Shown: positions 8,672-18,839, numbered from the stretch's first letter. The stretch is 64,000 bases of DNA from Liberibacter brunswickensis (GCF_036858155.1 NZ_JAAEJX010000002.1:34983-98982), one strand, 5' to 3'. Numbers and translations are program-made. Notes: generated by a model from the sequence alone, not told the origin.

Positions 8672-10234
8672 TTATTCCCATTCAATAGTTGCAGGTGGCT
8701 TAGATGTAATATCATATACAACTCTATTAATTCCCTTTACTTCATTAACTATTCTCGTAGAAACTTGACTCAAAAATTTCATATCGTGATGATAGAAATC
8801 AGATGTCATTCCATCTATTGAAGTAACAGCTCTTAAAGAACATACATTCTCATATGTACGATCATCCCCCATTACTCCTACTGTTTTAACAGGTAATAAT
8901 ACAGTAAATGCTTGCCAAATTTCACGATAAATACCAGCTTTATAAATCTCTTCACAATATATAGCATCAGATTCACGCAACGCTTCTATCTTTTCCTTAG
9001 TAACTTCTCCAATACAGCGAATAGATAAGCCAGGCCCTGGACATGGATGACGTTCTATAAAAGTATCAGGCAACCCTAAATCCTTTCCAAGAAGACGCAC
9101 CTCGTCTTTAAAAAGCTCTTTTAGAGGCTCCACAAGCTTCATATTCATTCTTTCAGGCAATCCTCCCACATTATGATGCGATTTAATAACAGATGTAGGA
9201 CCACCAAAAAAAGAAATACTTTCTATAACATCAGGATATAAAGTTCCCTGTCCGAGAAATTTTACACCTCCTATTTTTCTTGCCTCTTCCTCAAAAACTT
9301 CTATAAATAATTTTCCTATAATTTTCCTTTTATCTTCTGGATCAATAATATTTTTTAGTTTTTTCATAAATATATCTGAGGCATCTACAACTACCAGGGG
9401 AATATTTGGATAATTTTTAAATAAGTTAGAGACATAATCTACTTCATTTTTACGCATGAATCCATGATCAACAAGCACACATGTAAGATTTTCTCCAATA
9501 GCTTCATAGATTAAAAAGGCAGCTACAGTAGAATCAACTCCTCCTGATACTGCGCAAATAACACGATCATTTCCTACTTGTTCTTTGATACGGGATACCA
9601 TATCCTTGCGATAAGAAGACATAATCCAGTCATCTTTGATACCAGCAATATGATGGACAAAGTTAGCTATTAATTGAGATCCTCCTTCTGTATGGATAAC
9701 TTCTGGATGGAATTGAACAGCATAATATTTTCTCTTCTCATCTGCGATAAAAGCAAAAGGTGTACTATCTGATGATGCGATTACATCAAATCCTTTTGGA
9801 ATACTCTCTACTTGATCACCATGACTCATCCAAACCTGCTGCCTGGAACCTTTTTCCCACATTCCTCTTAACAATGAACAATCTTTTTTTATCTCAATAA
9901 AAGCACGACCAAACTCTCGATTGTAAGAGTTTTTCATCTTTCCTCCAAGAGACTTACATATAATCTGCTGCCCGTAACAAATTCCAAGCACAGGAACATT
10001 TGAATCTAAAATCTCTTGTGGGATCCGAGGACTGTCAATATTCAAAGAAGAAGCAGGACTTCCTGATAAAATAATGGCTTGAGGACTTTGATCTCTAAAA
10101 TAATCCAATGCACTTTTAAAGTCTACTACTTCGCAATAAACTTTATTTTCACGTACACGACGTGCAATCAATTGAGTAAATTGACTTCCAAAATCAATAA
10201 TAAGAACTTTGCTTGTTTTTTTTATATTTTGCAT
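8672..10234 (-). CDS. guaA: GMP synthase (glutamine-hydrolysing)
   Basis: 520 residues, full length. It converts XMP, glutamine and ATP to GMP in the last step of guanine nucleotide synthesis. The N-terminal class I amidotransferase has nucleophile C86 in GICYGQQ and the His/Glu pair H176/E178 in QFHPEV. The central ATP-pyrophosphatase domain has the P-loop SGGVDS at 230-235. The C-terminus ends with TSKPPATIEWE, the usual end of GuaA. It converges with the kinase gene, with about 130 bp between stops, and lies downstream of the TerC/CBS gene on the same strand with a 137-bp gap. Confidence 0.97.
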   Translation of the reverse strand: MQNIKKTSKVLIIDFGSQFTQLIARRVRENKVYCEVVDFKSALDYFRDQSPQAIILSGSPASSLNIDSPRIPQEILDSNVPVLGICYGQQIICKSLGGKMKNSYNREFGRAFIEIKKDCSLLRGMWEKGSRQQVWMSHGDQVESIPKGFDVIASSDSTPFAFIADEKRKYYAVQFHPEVIHTEGGSQLIANFVHHIAGIKDDWIMSSYRKDMVSRIKEQVGNDRVICAVSGGVDSTVAAFLIYEAIGENLTCVLVDHGFMRKNEVDYVSNLFKNYPNIPLVVVDASDIFMKKLKNIIDPEDKRKIIGKLFIEVFEEEARKIGGVKFLGQGTLYPDVIESISFFGGPTSVIKSHHNVGGLPERMNMKLVEPLKELFKDEVRLLGKDLGLPDTFIERHPCPGPGLSIRCIGEVTKEKIEALRESDAIYCEEIYKAGIYREIWQAFTVLLPVKTVGVMGDDRTYENVCSLRAVTSIDGMTSDFYHHDMKFLSQVSTRIVNEVKGINRVVYDITSKPPATIEWE

Positions 10235-10371
10235 TATACACTTTCATATTTGATAGAATTACAGCCAAGCAATTCATCTATTTGAAAAAATATCAATTTC
10301 GGAAACTACTCAATATCAACATTTATTTATATGTAAATACAATAAAAAATTTTACAATGATTAATTTCAAT

Positions 10372-11946
10372 TCAACTATCTAAATTTTGCAATCCACTAA
10401 TTTTTACACGATCAATATTATGACCATCTAGCTTTATAATCTCAAATTTTAGATTCATATCCATAAAAACCTCTTTTTCTTGAGGTAAGTGACCAAGCTT
10501 CCAAAGAATAAATCCAGCTAAAGTCGAGTATCTATCATATTGATCTACCAAATCAACACCAAATAATTTAGATGCATACCGTACATCAACCCAACCATCA
10601 ACAGTCAAAGACCCATCTTCTTCTACAGTAATATCAAGCTTCTTATCATCTTCATCGGGAAACTCCCCTGCAATAGCTTCCAAAATATTAGCAGGCGTAA
10701 TCATCCCTTCCAAAACACCATATTCATCTAAAACCATAACAAAAGTCTGTGAAGACTTACGCAAACGTTCCATTAATTTTAAAACACTGATATTCTCGTG
10801 AACAACTAAAGGTTTTCTAATAGATCTTTTCAAATTTATAGAACCTTCTTCAACAAAATCTCTCAACAGATTTCGTGCGGATACTATTCCAATAAAATTA
10901 TCTAAACTTCCTTCAGCAATTGGGAATCTTGAATGCCCTAATTTAAGAATTTTCCATTGTAAATCTTTATCAAAAGAATTTACATCAAGCCATACAATAT
11001 CAGTACGAGGAGTCATAATGGATTTTGCTGGTCGATCAGCAAGAGTTAAAACACTTTGAACCATATCTTTTTCCTGTTCTGATATTATTTGCTTTTCATG
11101 CGGTGAAAATGTTAAAGCATCAGAATTGATATTGAAACACTGAGATTTTATAGGTTTCCCTCCTAGTAAACGCAACACAGCATCAGCAGTTCTCGCCCTC
11201 AAACGTGATGTAGACATAAGTCGTTCGCGATTACGTCTCGCTAATTGATTGAAAAATTCAATAACACCAGAAAAACTAATAGCAGTGTAAATGTATCCCT
11301 TGGGAATATCAAAGTGTAATCCTTCGATAATAAGCAAGAAACCAATCATCAATAAAAATCCAAGACAAAGTATAACGACTGTAGTATGCCTTGAAATATA
11401 ACTTATAATTGGCTTAGACACCGCCATCATCATTGAAGTAGACACAACTACTGCAATAGCCATGACGGAAAAATGTTGAACCATACCAATAGCAGTCACT
11501 ACGCTATCTAAAGAAAAAACAAGATCTAAAACGACGATTTGTAGAGCAATTACTTGCCAAGAAACAGGGCTGACAAATTTATGTTTTTTGTCAAAACCAT
11601 CCCCTTCTAATCGTTCATGCAGCTCTATAGTTCCCTTGAATAACAAAAAAAAACCACCAACAACCAATATAATATCACGTACGGAAAACGACAATCCTTT
11701 GAAGAAAAACAACGGCTGCTGGAACATCACTATCCAATAAGATATAGATGCAAGTAGAGCAATCCGAGTTATCATTGCAAAGGCCAGCCCAAATACAAGA
11801 GCTTTTCCCCTTTGAGCAATAGGCAATTTCTCTGTTAATAGTGTGATAAATATTAGATTATCTATACCAAGAACAAGCTCAAGGGCTATCAGAGTAGAAA
11901 GACCAATCCATACGTAATAATCGTATATCCAACCAAAAAACATCAA
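10372..11946 (-). CDS. TerC-family membrane protein fused to CBS and CorC/HlyC domains (YoaE/YegH type)
   Basis: 524 residues. The first 230 form an integral membrane TerC domain with acidic residues inside helices (ALELVLGIDNLIF near residue 20 and LDLVFSLDSVVTAIG near 140). A linker is followed by a CBS pair (about 305-430, including MTPRTDIVWLDVN and VMVLDEYGVLEGMIT) and a C-terminal transporter-associated CorC_HlyC domain. The architecture equals that of Escherichia coli YoaE and YegH. TerC proteins are associated with metal ion homeostasis, including manganese export; the substrate here is unknown. It is divergent from fdxA. Confidence 0.87.
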   Translation of the reverse strand: MMFFGWIYDYYVWIGLSTLIALELVLGIDNLIFITLLTEKLPIAQRGKALVFGLAFAMITRIALLASISYWIVMFQQPLFFFKGLSFSVRDIILVVGGFFLLFKGTIELHERLEGDGFDKKHKFVSPVSWQVIALQIVVLDLVFSLDSVVTAIGMVQHFSVMAIAVVVSTSMMMAVSKPIISYISRHTTVVILCLGFLLMIGFLLIIEGLHFDIPKGYIYTAISFSGVIEFFNQLARRNRERLMSTSRLRARTADAVLRLLGGKPIKSQCFNINSDALTFSPHEKQIISEQEKDMVQSVLTLADRPAKSIMTPRTDIVWLDVNSFDKDLQWKILKLGHSRFPIAEGSLDNFIGIVSARNLLRDFVEEGSINLKRSIRKPLVVHENISVLKLMERLRKSSQTFVMVLDEYGVLEGMITPANILEAIAGEFPDEDDKKLDITVEEDGSLTVDGWVDVRYASKLFGVDLVDQYDRYSTLAGFILWKLGHLPQEKEVFMDMNLKFEIIKLDGHNIDRVKISGLQNLDS

Positions 11947-12309
11947 ATCAAATTATAAAGTATCAGATGACGTAAACAACTGTATGTCATCCAATTTACC
12001 CCCCTTAAATTTAAATACCTTGGATAGAAAAATTAACCTTCATAGAAATCATATCCAGGAAAATATTCGAAAACTATAAACCAATTAAACTTTCAAGAAT
12101 AAGAGGATATATCCAGCGAACAGCTATAGCTTGAATCATATAATAGATGTTTTACTTCAAAATAAAAAAAATGCAATATCCCTTTTATTATCAGGAATAA
12201 AACATTTTATATTCCCTACAAATACCATGCTGTAATTGTTGTTTTCACGATTAATATTATATAGATGTTATCGAATCTATTTTAAACAATCTATAGAAAG
12301 GCAATATTT
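11947..12309. other. Divergent intergenic region between the TerC/CBS gene and fdxA
   Basis: 363 bp, presumably holding the two divergent promoters. A Shine-Dalgarno-like AGAAAGG precedes the fdxA ATG. I see no strong palindrome or ORF. Confidence 0.3.
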
Positions 12310-12648
12310 ATGACATACGTAGTCACTGAAAATTGCATTTTGTGTAAGCACACAGATTGCGTAGAAGTTTGTCCAGTAGACTGTTTTTATGAAGGAGAAA
12401 ATTTCTTAGTTATAAATCCAGACGAATGTATCGACTGCGGAGTATGCGAACCTGAGTGTCCTGTTGATGCTATCAAATCTGATACAGAGCCAGGATTAGA
12501 AATGTGGTTGAAAATAAACTCAGATTATTCTACTCAATGGCCTAATATTACAATAAAAAAAGAAAGCCTTCCTACCGCCGATGAAATGGATGGAATTCCA
12601 CAAAAATATAAAAAGTACTTTTCCCCTAAACCTGGAAAAAATATATAA
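12310..12648 (+). CDS. fdxA: Seven-iron ferredoxin FdxA
   Basis: 112 residues, matching the Azotobacter FdI-like ferredoxins. All nine family cysteines are present. By comparison with that family, C9, C17 and C50 would hold the [3Fe-4S] cluster, C21, C40, C43 and C46 the [4Fe-4S] cluster, and C12 and C25 would be free. It is a cytosolic low-potential electron carrier; its partners here are unknown. The start MTYVVTENC is canonical, with AGAAAGG upstream. It is followed on the same strand by carD, the order seen across rhizobia. Confidence 0.95.
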   Translation: MTYVVTENCILCKHTDCVEVCPVDCFYEGENFLVINPDECIDCGVCEPECPVDAIKSDTEPGLEMWLKINSDYSTQWPNITIKKESLPTADEMDGIPQKYKKYFSPKPGKNI

Positions 12649-12719
12649 ATTGCTGATATCAAAATAACAATAACTTTAACTATTTATACATTATTTTATG
12701 TATTGAGAAAAGTTAATTC

Positions 12720-12747
12720 TTGATTAGGATATATTTTCTGATATAAT
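12720..12747 (+). promoter_or_regulatory. Probable sigma70-type promoter of carD
   Basis: TTGATT at 12720-12725 and TATAAT at 12742-12747 are separated by 16 bp. This predicts a leader of about 190 nt before the carD start. The leader contains a 7-bp hairpin (AATCTTC and GAAGATT, 12782-12804). The promoter is inferred from consensus only. Confidence 0.5.
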
Positions 12748-12947
12748 CGCCCCATCTAGGATGTTTCATAATTTGTATAATAATCTTCCACTTATTAGAA
12801 GATTTGCTTAATTTAAAAATAATGGCATCAATCATTGGGTTTATAGTAGATTGTCGAGCATATGTTTAGAAGCACCCTTGTATTAGGTTCTTGTGTCTTT
12901 AAATGCTAGTTAGTTTATTGGATATTTTTATATATAAAGGGGGTTTA

Positions 12948-13514
12948 ATGACAGTCCAAAAAAAAAGAGACGCTACTCGACAGGGATTTAGGACTGGAGA
13001 GCATATTGTTTATCCTACCCATGGAGTTGGTACTATCACAGAAATAAAAGAACAAGAAGTCGCTGGAATGAAGCTTGAATTTTTTGTGATTGCATTTGAC
13101 AAGGACAAGATGTGCCTCAAGGTTCCCGTAGAAAAAGCAATTGATATCGGCATGAGAAAACTATCGGAAGCACATTTTGTAGAACGGGCTCTCAGGTTGG
13201 TACGCGGGAAAGCAAGAGTCAAACGTGCAATGTGGTCTCGTCGTGCGCAGGAGTATGATGCTAAAATTAATTCTGGAGATCTGATTGCTATTGCAGAAGT
13301 TGTTCGCGACTTACACAGGACAGATAGCCAGCCCGAAAAATCTTATTCTGAACGCCAGTTATACGAATCCGCTCTCAATCGCATGGTGAGAGAAGTAGCG
13401 GCTGTAAATAGTATATCAGAACCTGAAGCTATTAACTTAATTGAAGTGAACCTATCTTCGAAAAGCTCTAAGGCAGGTAAATCAACAAGAGAAAATCAAG
13501 ATAAAGCCGCGTAG
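12948..13514 (+). CDS. CarD-family RNA polymerase-binding transcription regulator
   Basis: 188 residues from the ATG at 12948, chosen because AAAGGGGG lies about 6-11 bases upstream; an ATG at 12903 would add 15 atypical residues. The N-terminal Tudor-like RNA polymerase interaction domain starts FRTGEHIVYPTHGVGTI and includes EVAGMKLEFFVIAF. The C-terminal half is helical and basic (ALRLVRGKARVKRAMWSRRAQEYD), as in CarD DNA-binding domains. CarD proteins bind the polymerase beta subunit and stabilise open complexes. In 'Ca. Liberibacter asiaticus' a CarD-family protein has been studied under the name PrbP. The conserved fdxA-carD order supports the call. Confidence 0.92.
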   Translation: MTVQKKRDATRQGFRTGEHIVYPTHGVGTITEIKEQEVAGMKLEFFVIAFDKDKMCLKVPVEKAIDIGMRKLSEAHFVERALRLVRGKARVKRAMWSRRAQEYDAKINSGDLIAIAEVVRDLHRTDSQPEKSYSERQLYESALNRMVREVAAVNSISEPEAINLIEVNLSSKSSKAGKSTRENQDKAA

Positions 13515-13841
13515 CAAATATTTTTAGTTTTTATAATAAGAACTTCCATATTACTTATTGTTCTTTTTATAAATAATTAAAATGATAAAGATATTTTTGA
13601 TACTATTTATTTTCTATTGTTTCTTGTAAACTGTAGATGTCTTGATTGGTTAGACATAAAAAAATAAAGTTAACTGGATACTGGAAGATAGTATATAAAT
13701 AAAAAAATTACGTCGTTGATTGTAAAAGGTCATCGTACTATATAATATATGAGCATTTCAAAATATCTTCCGATGAAAAGCTTATACATTTGGTGTTTTA
13801 TGTGATTCTCCAAATCGGATATGTAGAGGGAATAAGAGTTC
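13515..13841. other. Intergenic region upstream of rplY
   Basis: 327 bp without an ORF. It contains the likely rplY promoter near 13716-13746 and otherwise only AT-rich sequence. Confidence 0.35.
13716..13746 (+). promoter_or_regulatory. Probable promoter of rplY
   Basis: TTGATT at 13716-13721 is followed by overlapping -10 candidates: TATATA at 13739 (17-bp spacer) and TATAAT at 13741 (19-bp spacer). The position, about 95 bp before the rplY start, is suitable. Inferred from consensus only. Confidence 0.4.
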
Positions 13842-14417
13842 ATGAATCAAAAAGAATGCATAGTGAACACGACAATACGTGAAAAAATTGGCAAAGGCAG
13901 CTCTCGTTTATTACGTAGGAATGGTCAAATTCCTGCTGTGGTTTATGGTAATGGGTTTGAACCTAAATCAATCGCTGTATCAACGAAAGATATATCTAAA
14001 AGATTATACAACAAAAATTTTATGACAACTATTCTAACTATGAATTTTGACAAGGATTCGGTTAAAGTCATTCCAAAGGATTACCAGCTTGATCCAGTAA
14101 GTGATGCTATTATACATATGGATTTCATGCGTATATCGGAAAATTCTTCTATTTCTGTACATATTCCTGTTATTTTTATTAATGAAAATAAATCTCTTGG
14201 ACTAAAACAAGGAGGAAATCTGAATGTCATTTGTCATGAGATTCCCTTAATGTGTGCAGCAAGTATGATTCCTGATTCAGTTACGGTAGACCTTAGTGAT
14301 CTAAAAATTGGTGATAGTATCCATATTAAAGATTTATGCTTACCTGAGAACACTTCTCCTGTATCAAATATGAACTTTACGATAGCAACGATCACTGTAC
14401 CTACATCAGGTTCATAA
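13842..14417 (+). CDS. rplY: 50S ribosomal protein L25/general stress protein Ctc
   Basis: 191 residues, the long (Ctc/TL5) form that has an N-terminal 5S rRNA-binding L25 domain plus a C-terminal beta domain. The N-terminal motif REKIGKGSSRLLRRNGQIPAVVYG is the family signature. DYQLDPVSDAIIHMDFM marks the end of the L25 domain and IHIKDLCLPE the beta domain. It binds 5S rRNA in the large subunit. Rhizobia usually have pth and ychF directly downstream; here the next gene is the convergent aspS, so that linkage is broken. Confidence 0.95.
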   Translation: MNQKECIVNTTIREKIGKGSSRLLRRNGQIPAVVYGNGFEPKSIAVSTKDISKRLYNKNFMTTILTMNFDKDSVKVIPKDYQLDPVSDAIIHMDFMRISENSSISVHIPVIFINENKSLGLKQGGNLNVICHEIPLMCAASMIPDSVTVDLSDLKIGDSIHIKDLCLPENTSPVSNMNFTIATITVPTSGS

Positions 14418-14444
14418 TTAAAATTATTTTTATTTCTTTAAAAT

Positions 14445-14482
14445 AGAACCATTTCATCTATAAATAATAGAAAAATGGTTCT
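14445..14482. terminator. Hairpin between convergent rplY and aspS
   Basis: A perfect 10-bp inverted repeat, AGAACCATTT (14445-14454) and AAATGGTTCT (14473-14482), with an 18-base loop lies 28 bp after the rplY stop. There is no long T-run on either side, so termination strength is uncertain. Confidence 0.5.
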
Positions 14483-14596
14483 TGGTTAAAAATCAATCTT
14501 TATCATAAAAGTATTTTATGTATTTTTAAACTATTAAATAAATGTTTTTATAGACCTTGTACGAAATTACATATAAAAAATTTTTATTATGTTATT

Positions 14597-16396
14597 TTAA
14601 GATTTTTTAACGGGATCTTTTACTATCTTCAAACCTAATTCACGCATCTGCTTATCACTTGCAACAGATGGAGATCCCATGAGAAGATCACAAAAATTCT
14701 GATTCATCGGGAACAATGAAACTTCTCGTACACTTTTTGCCTTTAAAAGAAGCATAACTATACGATCAATACCTGCAGCCATGCCTCCATGTGGAGGCAT
14801 TCCACATTGAAAGGCTCGATACAATCCTCCGAAACGACTTTTAACTATATCTTTGCTTATTCCAACATTAGCAAACGCTTGAAGCATCATATCAGACATA
14901 TGATTACGAATCCCCCCTGAAGCAATTTCAAAACCATTACAAACTAAATCATATTGAAATGCTTTAACAGATAAAAGATCATTTCCTTTAAGATCTTCTA
15001 TCCCTCCTTGTGGCATAGAAAATGGATTATGAGCAAAATCTATTTTTTTTTCTTCTTGATTCCACTCATAAAAAGGAAAATCTACAACCCAACACAATTC
15101 AAAGCGGTTATAGTCAATAATTTTCAATTCTTGAGCAATGTGATTTCTAGAATCAGCAGCGAATACACAAAATTTCAAAGGATCTCCTGCAACAAAAAAA
15201 CATGCATCTCCATCCTGCATATCAAGAAACTCACGCATAGCTTCTGTGTTTTCTAGATTTAAATTCTTAGCAACAGGCCCCGTTCCTAATACGTTGTTAT
15301 TTTCATCTAAACGCCACAGAATATAGGCAAGCCCAGGTTGTTGTTTTTGTGATTTCGCCCACTCATTAACTCGATCACAAAAAGCACGTTTCCCAGCTCT
15401 TTTCGCTGGAATTGCCCAAACTTCGTATCCAGGATTAGAAGCTAGCATTTCAGAAAAAATCCGAAATTCAGAATTGACAAAATATTTTGTAACGTTACTC
15501 ATAACTATAGGATTACGCAAATCAGGCTTATCTGTACCATATTTACGAATTGCATCATCATAGCTAATTCTTAGAAAATTATTATTAACATTATTTCCAT
15601 CAGAGAACTCTTCGAAGAGTCCACGCATAACATTTTCCATAGTATTAAGAACATCTTCCTGTTCTACAAAACTCATTTCCATATCAAGCTGATAGAATTC
15701 TCCTGGAAGCCTATCAGCCCTAGGATCTTCATCCCGGAAACAAGGAGCAATTTGAAAATAACGATCAAAACCCGAGGCCATTAACAATTGCTTGTACTGT
15801 TGAGGTGCTTGAGGAAGAGCGTAAAAACAACCTTTATTTACTCTACTTGGCACAAGAAAATCCCTAGCTCCTTCTGGAGAAGAAGCAGTTAAAATCGGAG
15901 TAGAATATTCAATAAAGTTCTCTGCAATCATTCTACTTCGCATAGAAGAAATAATTTGAGATCTCTTTATAATATTTTTATGCAGAGTATCTCTACGTAA
16001 ATCAAGAAAACGATATTTAAAACGAATACTTTCAGGATATTCCCTTTCTCCGAATACTGGAAGAGGCAATTCTTCCGCAACGGAAAGAACTTCTATTTCC
16101 TTTGCAAATAACTCTACCTGACCAGTTGAAATATTAGAATTAATAGTTTCTATACTTCTAGCCATAACTAATCCGTCTACGCACAAAACCCATTCGCTAC
16201 GCACAGACTTAGCAATATTAAAACATGGAACATCTGGATTAACTACCACTTGCGTTATACCATAATGATCACGAATATCTAAAAAAATAATTCCTCCATG
16301 AGGACGCACACGATGTACCCATCCTGATAGACGAACACAGGATTCAACATCGGTAAGTCTAAGATCACCACAAGTATGAGTTCGATAACGGTGCAT
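14597..16396 (-). CDS. aspS: Aspartyl-tRNA synthetase
   Basis: 599 residues, the bacterial-type class IIb enzyme. The N-terminal OB-fold anticodon-binding domain begins MHRYRTHTCGDLR. Motif 2 includes FRDEDPRADRLPGEFYQLD, and a bacterial GAD insertion domain lies about 290-420. Motif 3 is GIDRIVMLL near the C-terminus. It charges tRNA-Asp. Many alphaproteobacterial enzymes are non-discriminating and also charge tRNA-Asn, which would require GatCAB; this cannot be settled from the window. It is transcribed alone, converging on rplY. Confidence 0.97.
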   Translation of the reverse strand: MHRYRTHTCGDLRLTDVESCVRLSGWVHRVRPHGGIIFLDIRDHYGITQVVVNPDVPCFNIAKSVRSEWVLCVDGLVMARSIETINSNISTGQVELFAKEIEVLSVAEELPLPVFGEREYPESIRFKYRFLDLRRDTLHKNIIKRSQIISSMRSRMIAENFIEYSTPILTASSPEGARDFLVPSRVNKGCFYALPQAPQQYKQLLMASGFDRYFQIAPCFRDEDPRADRLPGEFYQLDMEMSFVEQEDVLNTMENVMRGLFEEFSDGNNVNNNFLRISYDDAIRKYGTDKPDLRNPIVMSNVTKYFVNSEFRIFSEMLASNPGYEVWAIPAKRAGKRAFCDRVNEWAKSQKQQPGLAYILWRLDENNNVLGTGPVAKNLNLENTEAMREFLDMQDGDACFFVAGDPLKFCVFAADSRNHIAQELKIIDYNRFELCWVVDFPFYEWNQEEKKIDFAHNPFSMPQGGIEDLKGNDLLSVKAFQYDLVCNGFEIASGGIRNHMSDMMLQAFANVGISKDIVKSRFGGLYRAFQCGMPPHGGMAAGIDRIVMLLLKAKSVREVSLFPMNQNFCDLLMGSPSVASDKQMRELGLKIVKDPVKKS

Positions 16397-16623
16397 AATA
16401 TACTAAAATCCTCATAACTTCAGATATTTATTATTAAGATCATGACAATCAATCAACAACATCTGTTTAAATAAAATCCTACATGTCAACAATACAATTT
16501 TTACAATACTTCAGCAAACAAAAATTTTTTATACAACCCATTAAAATAATAATTACAAAACCCCGCATTAACTTATAATACATTATTTGAAGTTTTTTAT
16601 ATTAATAGCTATTAATAATTAAA

Positions 16624-17820
16624 TTAAATTAATATATCCCCTTTCTTTTTGCGTATAAAATCAATAAAATTAGAGAAGAGATAATAACTATCTTGCGGGC
16701 CTGGAGAAGCTTCAGGATGATATTGAACAGAGAAAACTGGTCGATCAATAAGACGTAAACCACAATTGCTATTATCAAACAAAGAAACATGCGTCTCTTC
16801 AAGACCAGCTGGCAAAGTACTAGTATCTATTGCAAAGCCGTGATTCATAGATACTATTTCTACTTTTCCATTTAATAGATTTTTAACAGGATGGTTAACA
16901 CCATGGTGCCCATGATACATTTTGACAGTTCTAGCTCCAAGCGCTATTCCCAATAATTGATGCCCGAAACATATTCCAAAGATAGGGATCCCTGAATCAA
17001 CAAGCTTACGAATTATAGCGGAAGAATAAACCGAAGTTGCGGCGGGATCTCCAGGGCCATTAGAAAGCAAAACCCCATCTGGATGGAGAGATATAATATC
17101 TTTATAAGGAACATTCGCCCCCACTATTGTTACTCTACATCCTAAAGAAGCTAAAATTCTTTGGATATTACTTTTAATACCATAATCAATACAAACAACA
17201 TGATATTTGAAATCGCTTGATTTTAAAAAAGAAGTATCTTCTCCCCATTTCCAAGCCTTTTCCAACCAATCTATTTTTTGAGATGTAGTGGCACGTTTCG
17301 CCAATTCAGAATTTTTTAAACCACTCCAATTATTAGCACGCTCTCGAAGATCTACAAGATCAAACTTACCATCTGGATTATGAGCAATAACAGAATTTGA
17401 CACACCATTATCACGTATCCAAACTGTCAAAGCCCTTGTATCTACTCCTGACAAACCAATTATCCCACAAGATTTTAACCATTCGTCAAAATGCATATCC
17501 GCACGATAATTTGATGGCTCAGTAATATCAGATTTTATAACGAGACCTGCCGCTCCATTAAAGTTATTTTTAGATAAAGACTCGAAGTCTTGTTTATTAA
17601 CTCCAACGTTCCCGATATGTGGAAAAGTAAAATTAACTATCTGACCTAAATAAGATGGATCTGTTAAAACTTCTTGATATCCAGTCATAGATGTATTGAA
17701 ACAAATTTCAGCCTGAATAGAGCCTATCGCTCCACATCCCATACCTTCAATAACACTGCCATCTTTAAGAACCAAAATTGCAGTAGGCTTTTTGATTGTC
17801 CATGGGAACGTTCTAGTCAT
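16624..17820 (-). CDS. carA: Carbamoyl-phosphate synthase small (glutaminase) subunit
   Basis: 398 residues. The N-terminal CPSase small-subunit domain contains CFNTSMTGYQEVLTDPSY. The C-terminal class I amidotransferase has nucleophile C284 in GICFGHQLLG and the His-Glu motif in QYHPEASPGP. With CarB (36744-40232) it makes carbamoyl phosphate for pyrimidine and arginine synthesis. The gene is 19 kb from carB rather than adjacent, as in rhizobia. The protein starts MTRTFPWTIKKPTAILVLKDGS, with a TTTAATAG spacer and weak upstream AAGGAAT. Confidence 0.96.
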   Translation of the reverse strand: MTRTFPWTIKKPTAILVLKDGSVIEGMGCGAIGSIQAEICFNTSMTGYQEVLTDPSYLGQIVNFTFPHIGNVGVNKQDFESLSKNNFNGAAGLVIKSDITEPSNYRADMHFDEWLKSCGIIGLSGVDTRALTVWIRDNGVSNSVIAHNPDGKFDLVDLRERANNWSGLKNSELAKRATTSQKIDWLEKAWKWGEDTSFLKSSDFKYHVVCIDYGIKSNIQRILASLGCRVTIVGANVPYKDIISLHPDGVLLSNGPGDPAATSVYSSAIIRKLVDSGIPIFGICFGHQLLGIALGARTVKMYHGHHGVNHPVKNLLNGKVEIVSMNHGFAIDTSTLPAGLEETHVSLFDNSNCGLRLIDRPVFSVQYHPEASPGPQDSYYLFSNFIDFIRKKKGDILI

Positions 17821-18170
17821 AGAATTTATTCCTTTTAATAGTTGCTATAGAAATTATTGCTTGATTATTCCAGTATACAGACTTAGGATGCTTAAATCAT
17901 AAATAATATAATTTGATGATTAGTTATTTCCGTATGAACCAATATAATTTTAACATCACCAAGTCAATTTTATCTTTTTAAAGGATGTGTGAAAAGTTAA
18001 AGTTTTTCAATATCATAATTTAAAAAAGACGAATGAATGTGAATTAAAAAAAATTAATAATTCGAACATTTATGTTTTGATTTGAATACTACTCTAGTAT
18101 ACTTTATAGTGTGATCGTATTTTAAAATATTTGGCAACAAACCATGGTAAGTAGAATAGTTTAGGAGAGT
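17821..18170. other. Divergent region between carA and the TPR protein gene
   Basis: 350 bp holding the carA leader and the promoter of the TPR-der pair. A candidate promoter for the latter is TTGATT near 18077 with TATACT about 15 bp further on. No ORF or strong palindrome is visible. Confidence 0.3.
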
Positions 18171-18839
18171 ATGATGATACCTGATAAAAGTGCAAGTTCC
18201 TGTAAAGGAAAATGTTTGATGGGTAAGAGTTATTGTAAAATAATAGCTTCACTACTTATTATTGTCATATTTTCCTTAGCATTATGGTTTTATATAAATA
18301 ATAACTCGCATAAACATCAAAACGATATTGAAAAAGAAAACTTTGCTAAAGCTCTTGATTTTTTTCATAATAATAAGTTAGATGACGCTCTAGTTGCTTT
18401 CAATAAAGTGTTATCTCAAGATAACAAAACTTATAGTTCTTTATCTCAAATGTATGTTGCCTCAATACTAGAAGCCACAGGCGATACAAAGAAAGCTGTA
18501 GAAAAATTCTTGCAAGTAGCGAACAACAAGTTATCTCCCTCTATTCTTCGTTATACAGCCACCCTACATGCGGCGTGGATTCTAGTTGATACTGAATCAT
18601 ATGACGATATTTCAAAGATTTTAAAAGAATTAATTGATCCTTCTAATCCGATGCGCCAGTCTGCAAATGAAATACTTGGGATATCTGCCTTGAAATCTGG
18701 TGATATTGAAAAAGCAAAAGCTATATTCGAAGAAATAATTAATGATCAAAATTCACCTCCTGGAGTTGCAACACGCACTCAAATGATTCTTGCTAATATC
18801 ATAGCTTCTGATCACGGGAATAAAACAATTAAGAAATAA
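18171..18839 (+). CDS. Single-pass membrane TPR-like protein (YfgM-like) preceding der
   Basis: 222 residues: a cytoplasmic N-terminus of about 22 residues, one membrane helix at about 23-41 (IIASLLIIVIFSLALWF), then a soluble region built from TPR-like helical pairs. Examples are ENFAKALDFFHNNKLDDAL, ASILEATGDTKKAVEKF and LKSGDIEKAKAIFEE. It resembles the YfgM/TPR_21 family of envelope chaperone partners. Shine-Dalgarno TAGGAG lies about 5 bases upstream. Its stop is 6 bp from the der start, so the two genes are co-transcribed. A small TPR membrane protein next to der is common in alphaproteobacteria. The molecular role is not established. Confidence 0.75.
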   Translation: MMIPDKSASSCKGKCLMGKSYCKIIASLLIIVIFSLALWFYINNNSHKHQNDIEKENFAKALDFFHNNKLDDALVAFNKVLSQDNKTYSSLSQMYVASILEATGDTKKAVEKFLQVANNKLSPSILRYTATLHAAWILVDTESYDDISKILKELIDPSNPMRQSANEILGISALKSGDIEKAKAIFEEIINDQNSPPGVATRTQMILANIIASDHGNKTIKK

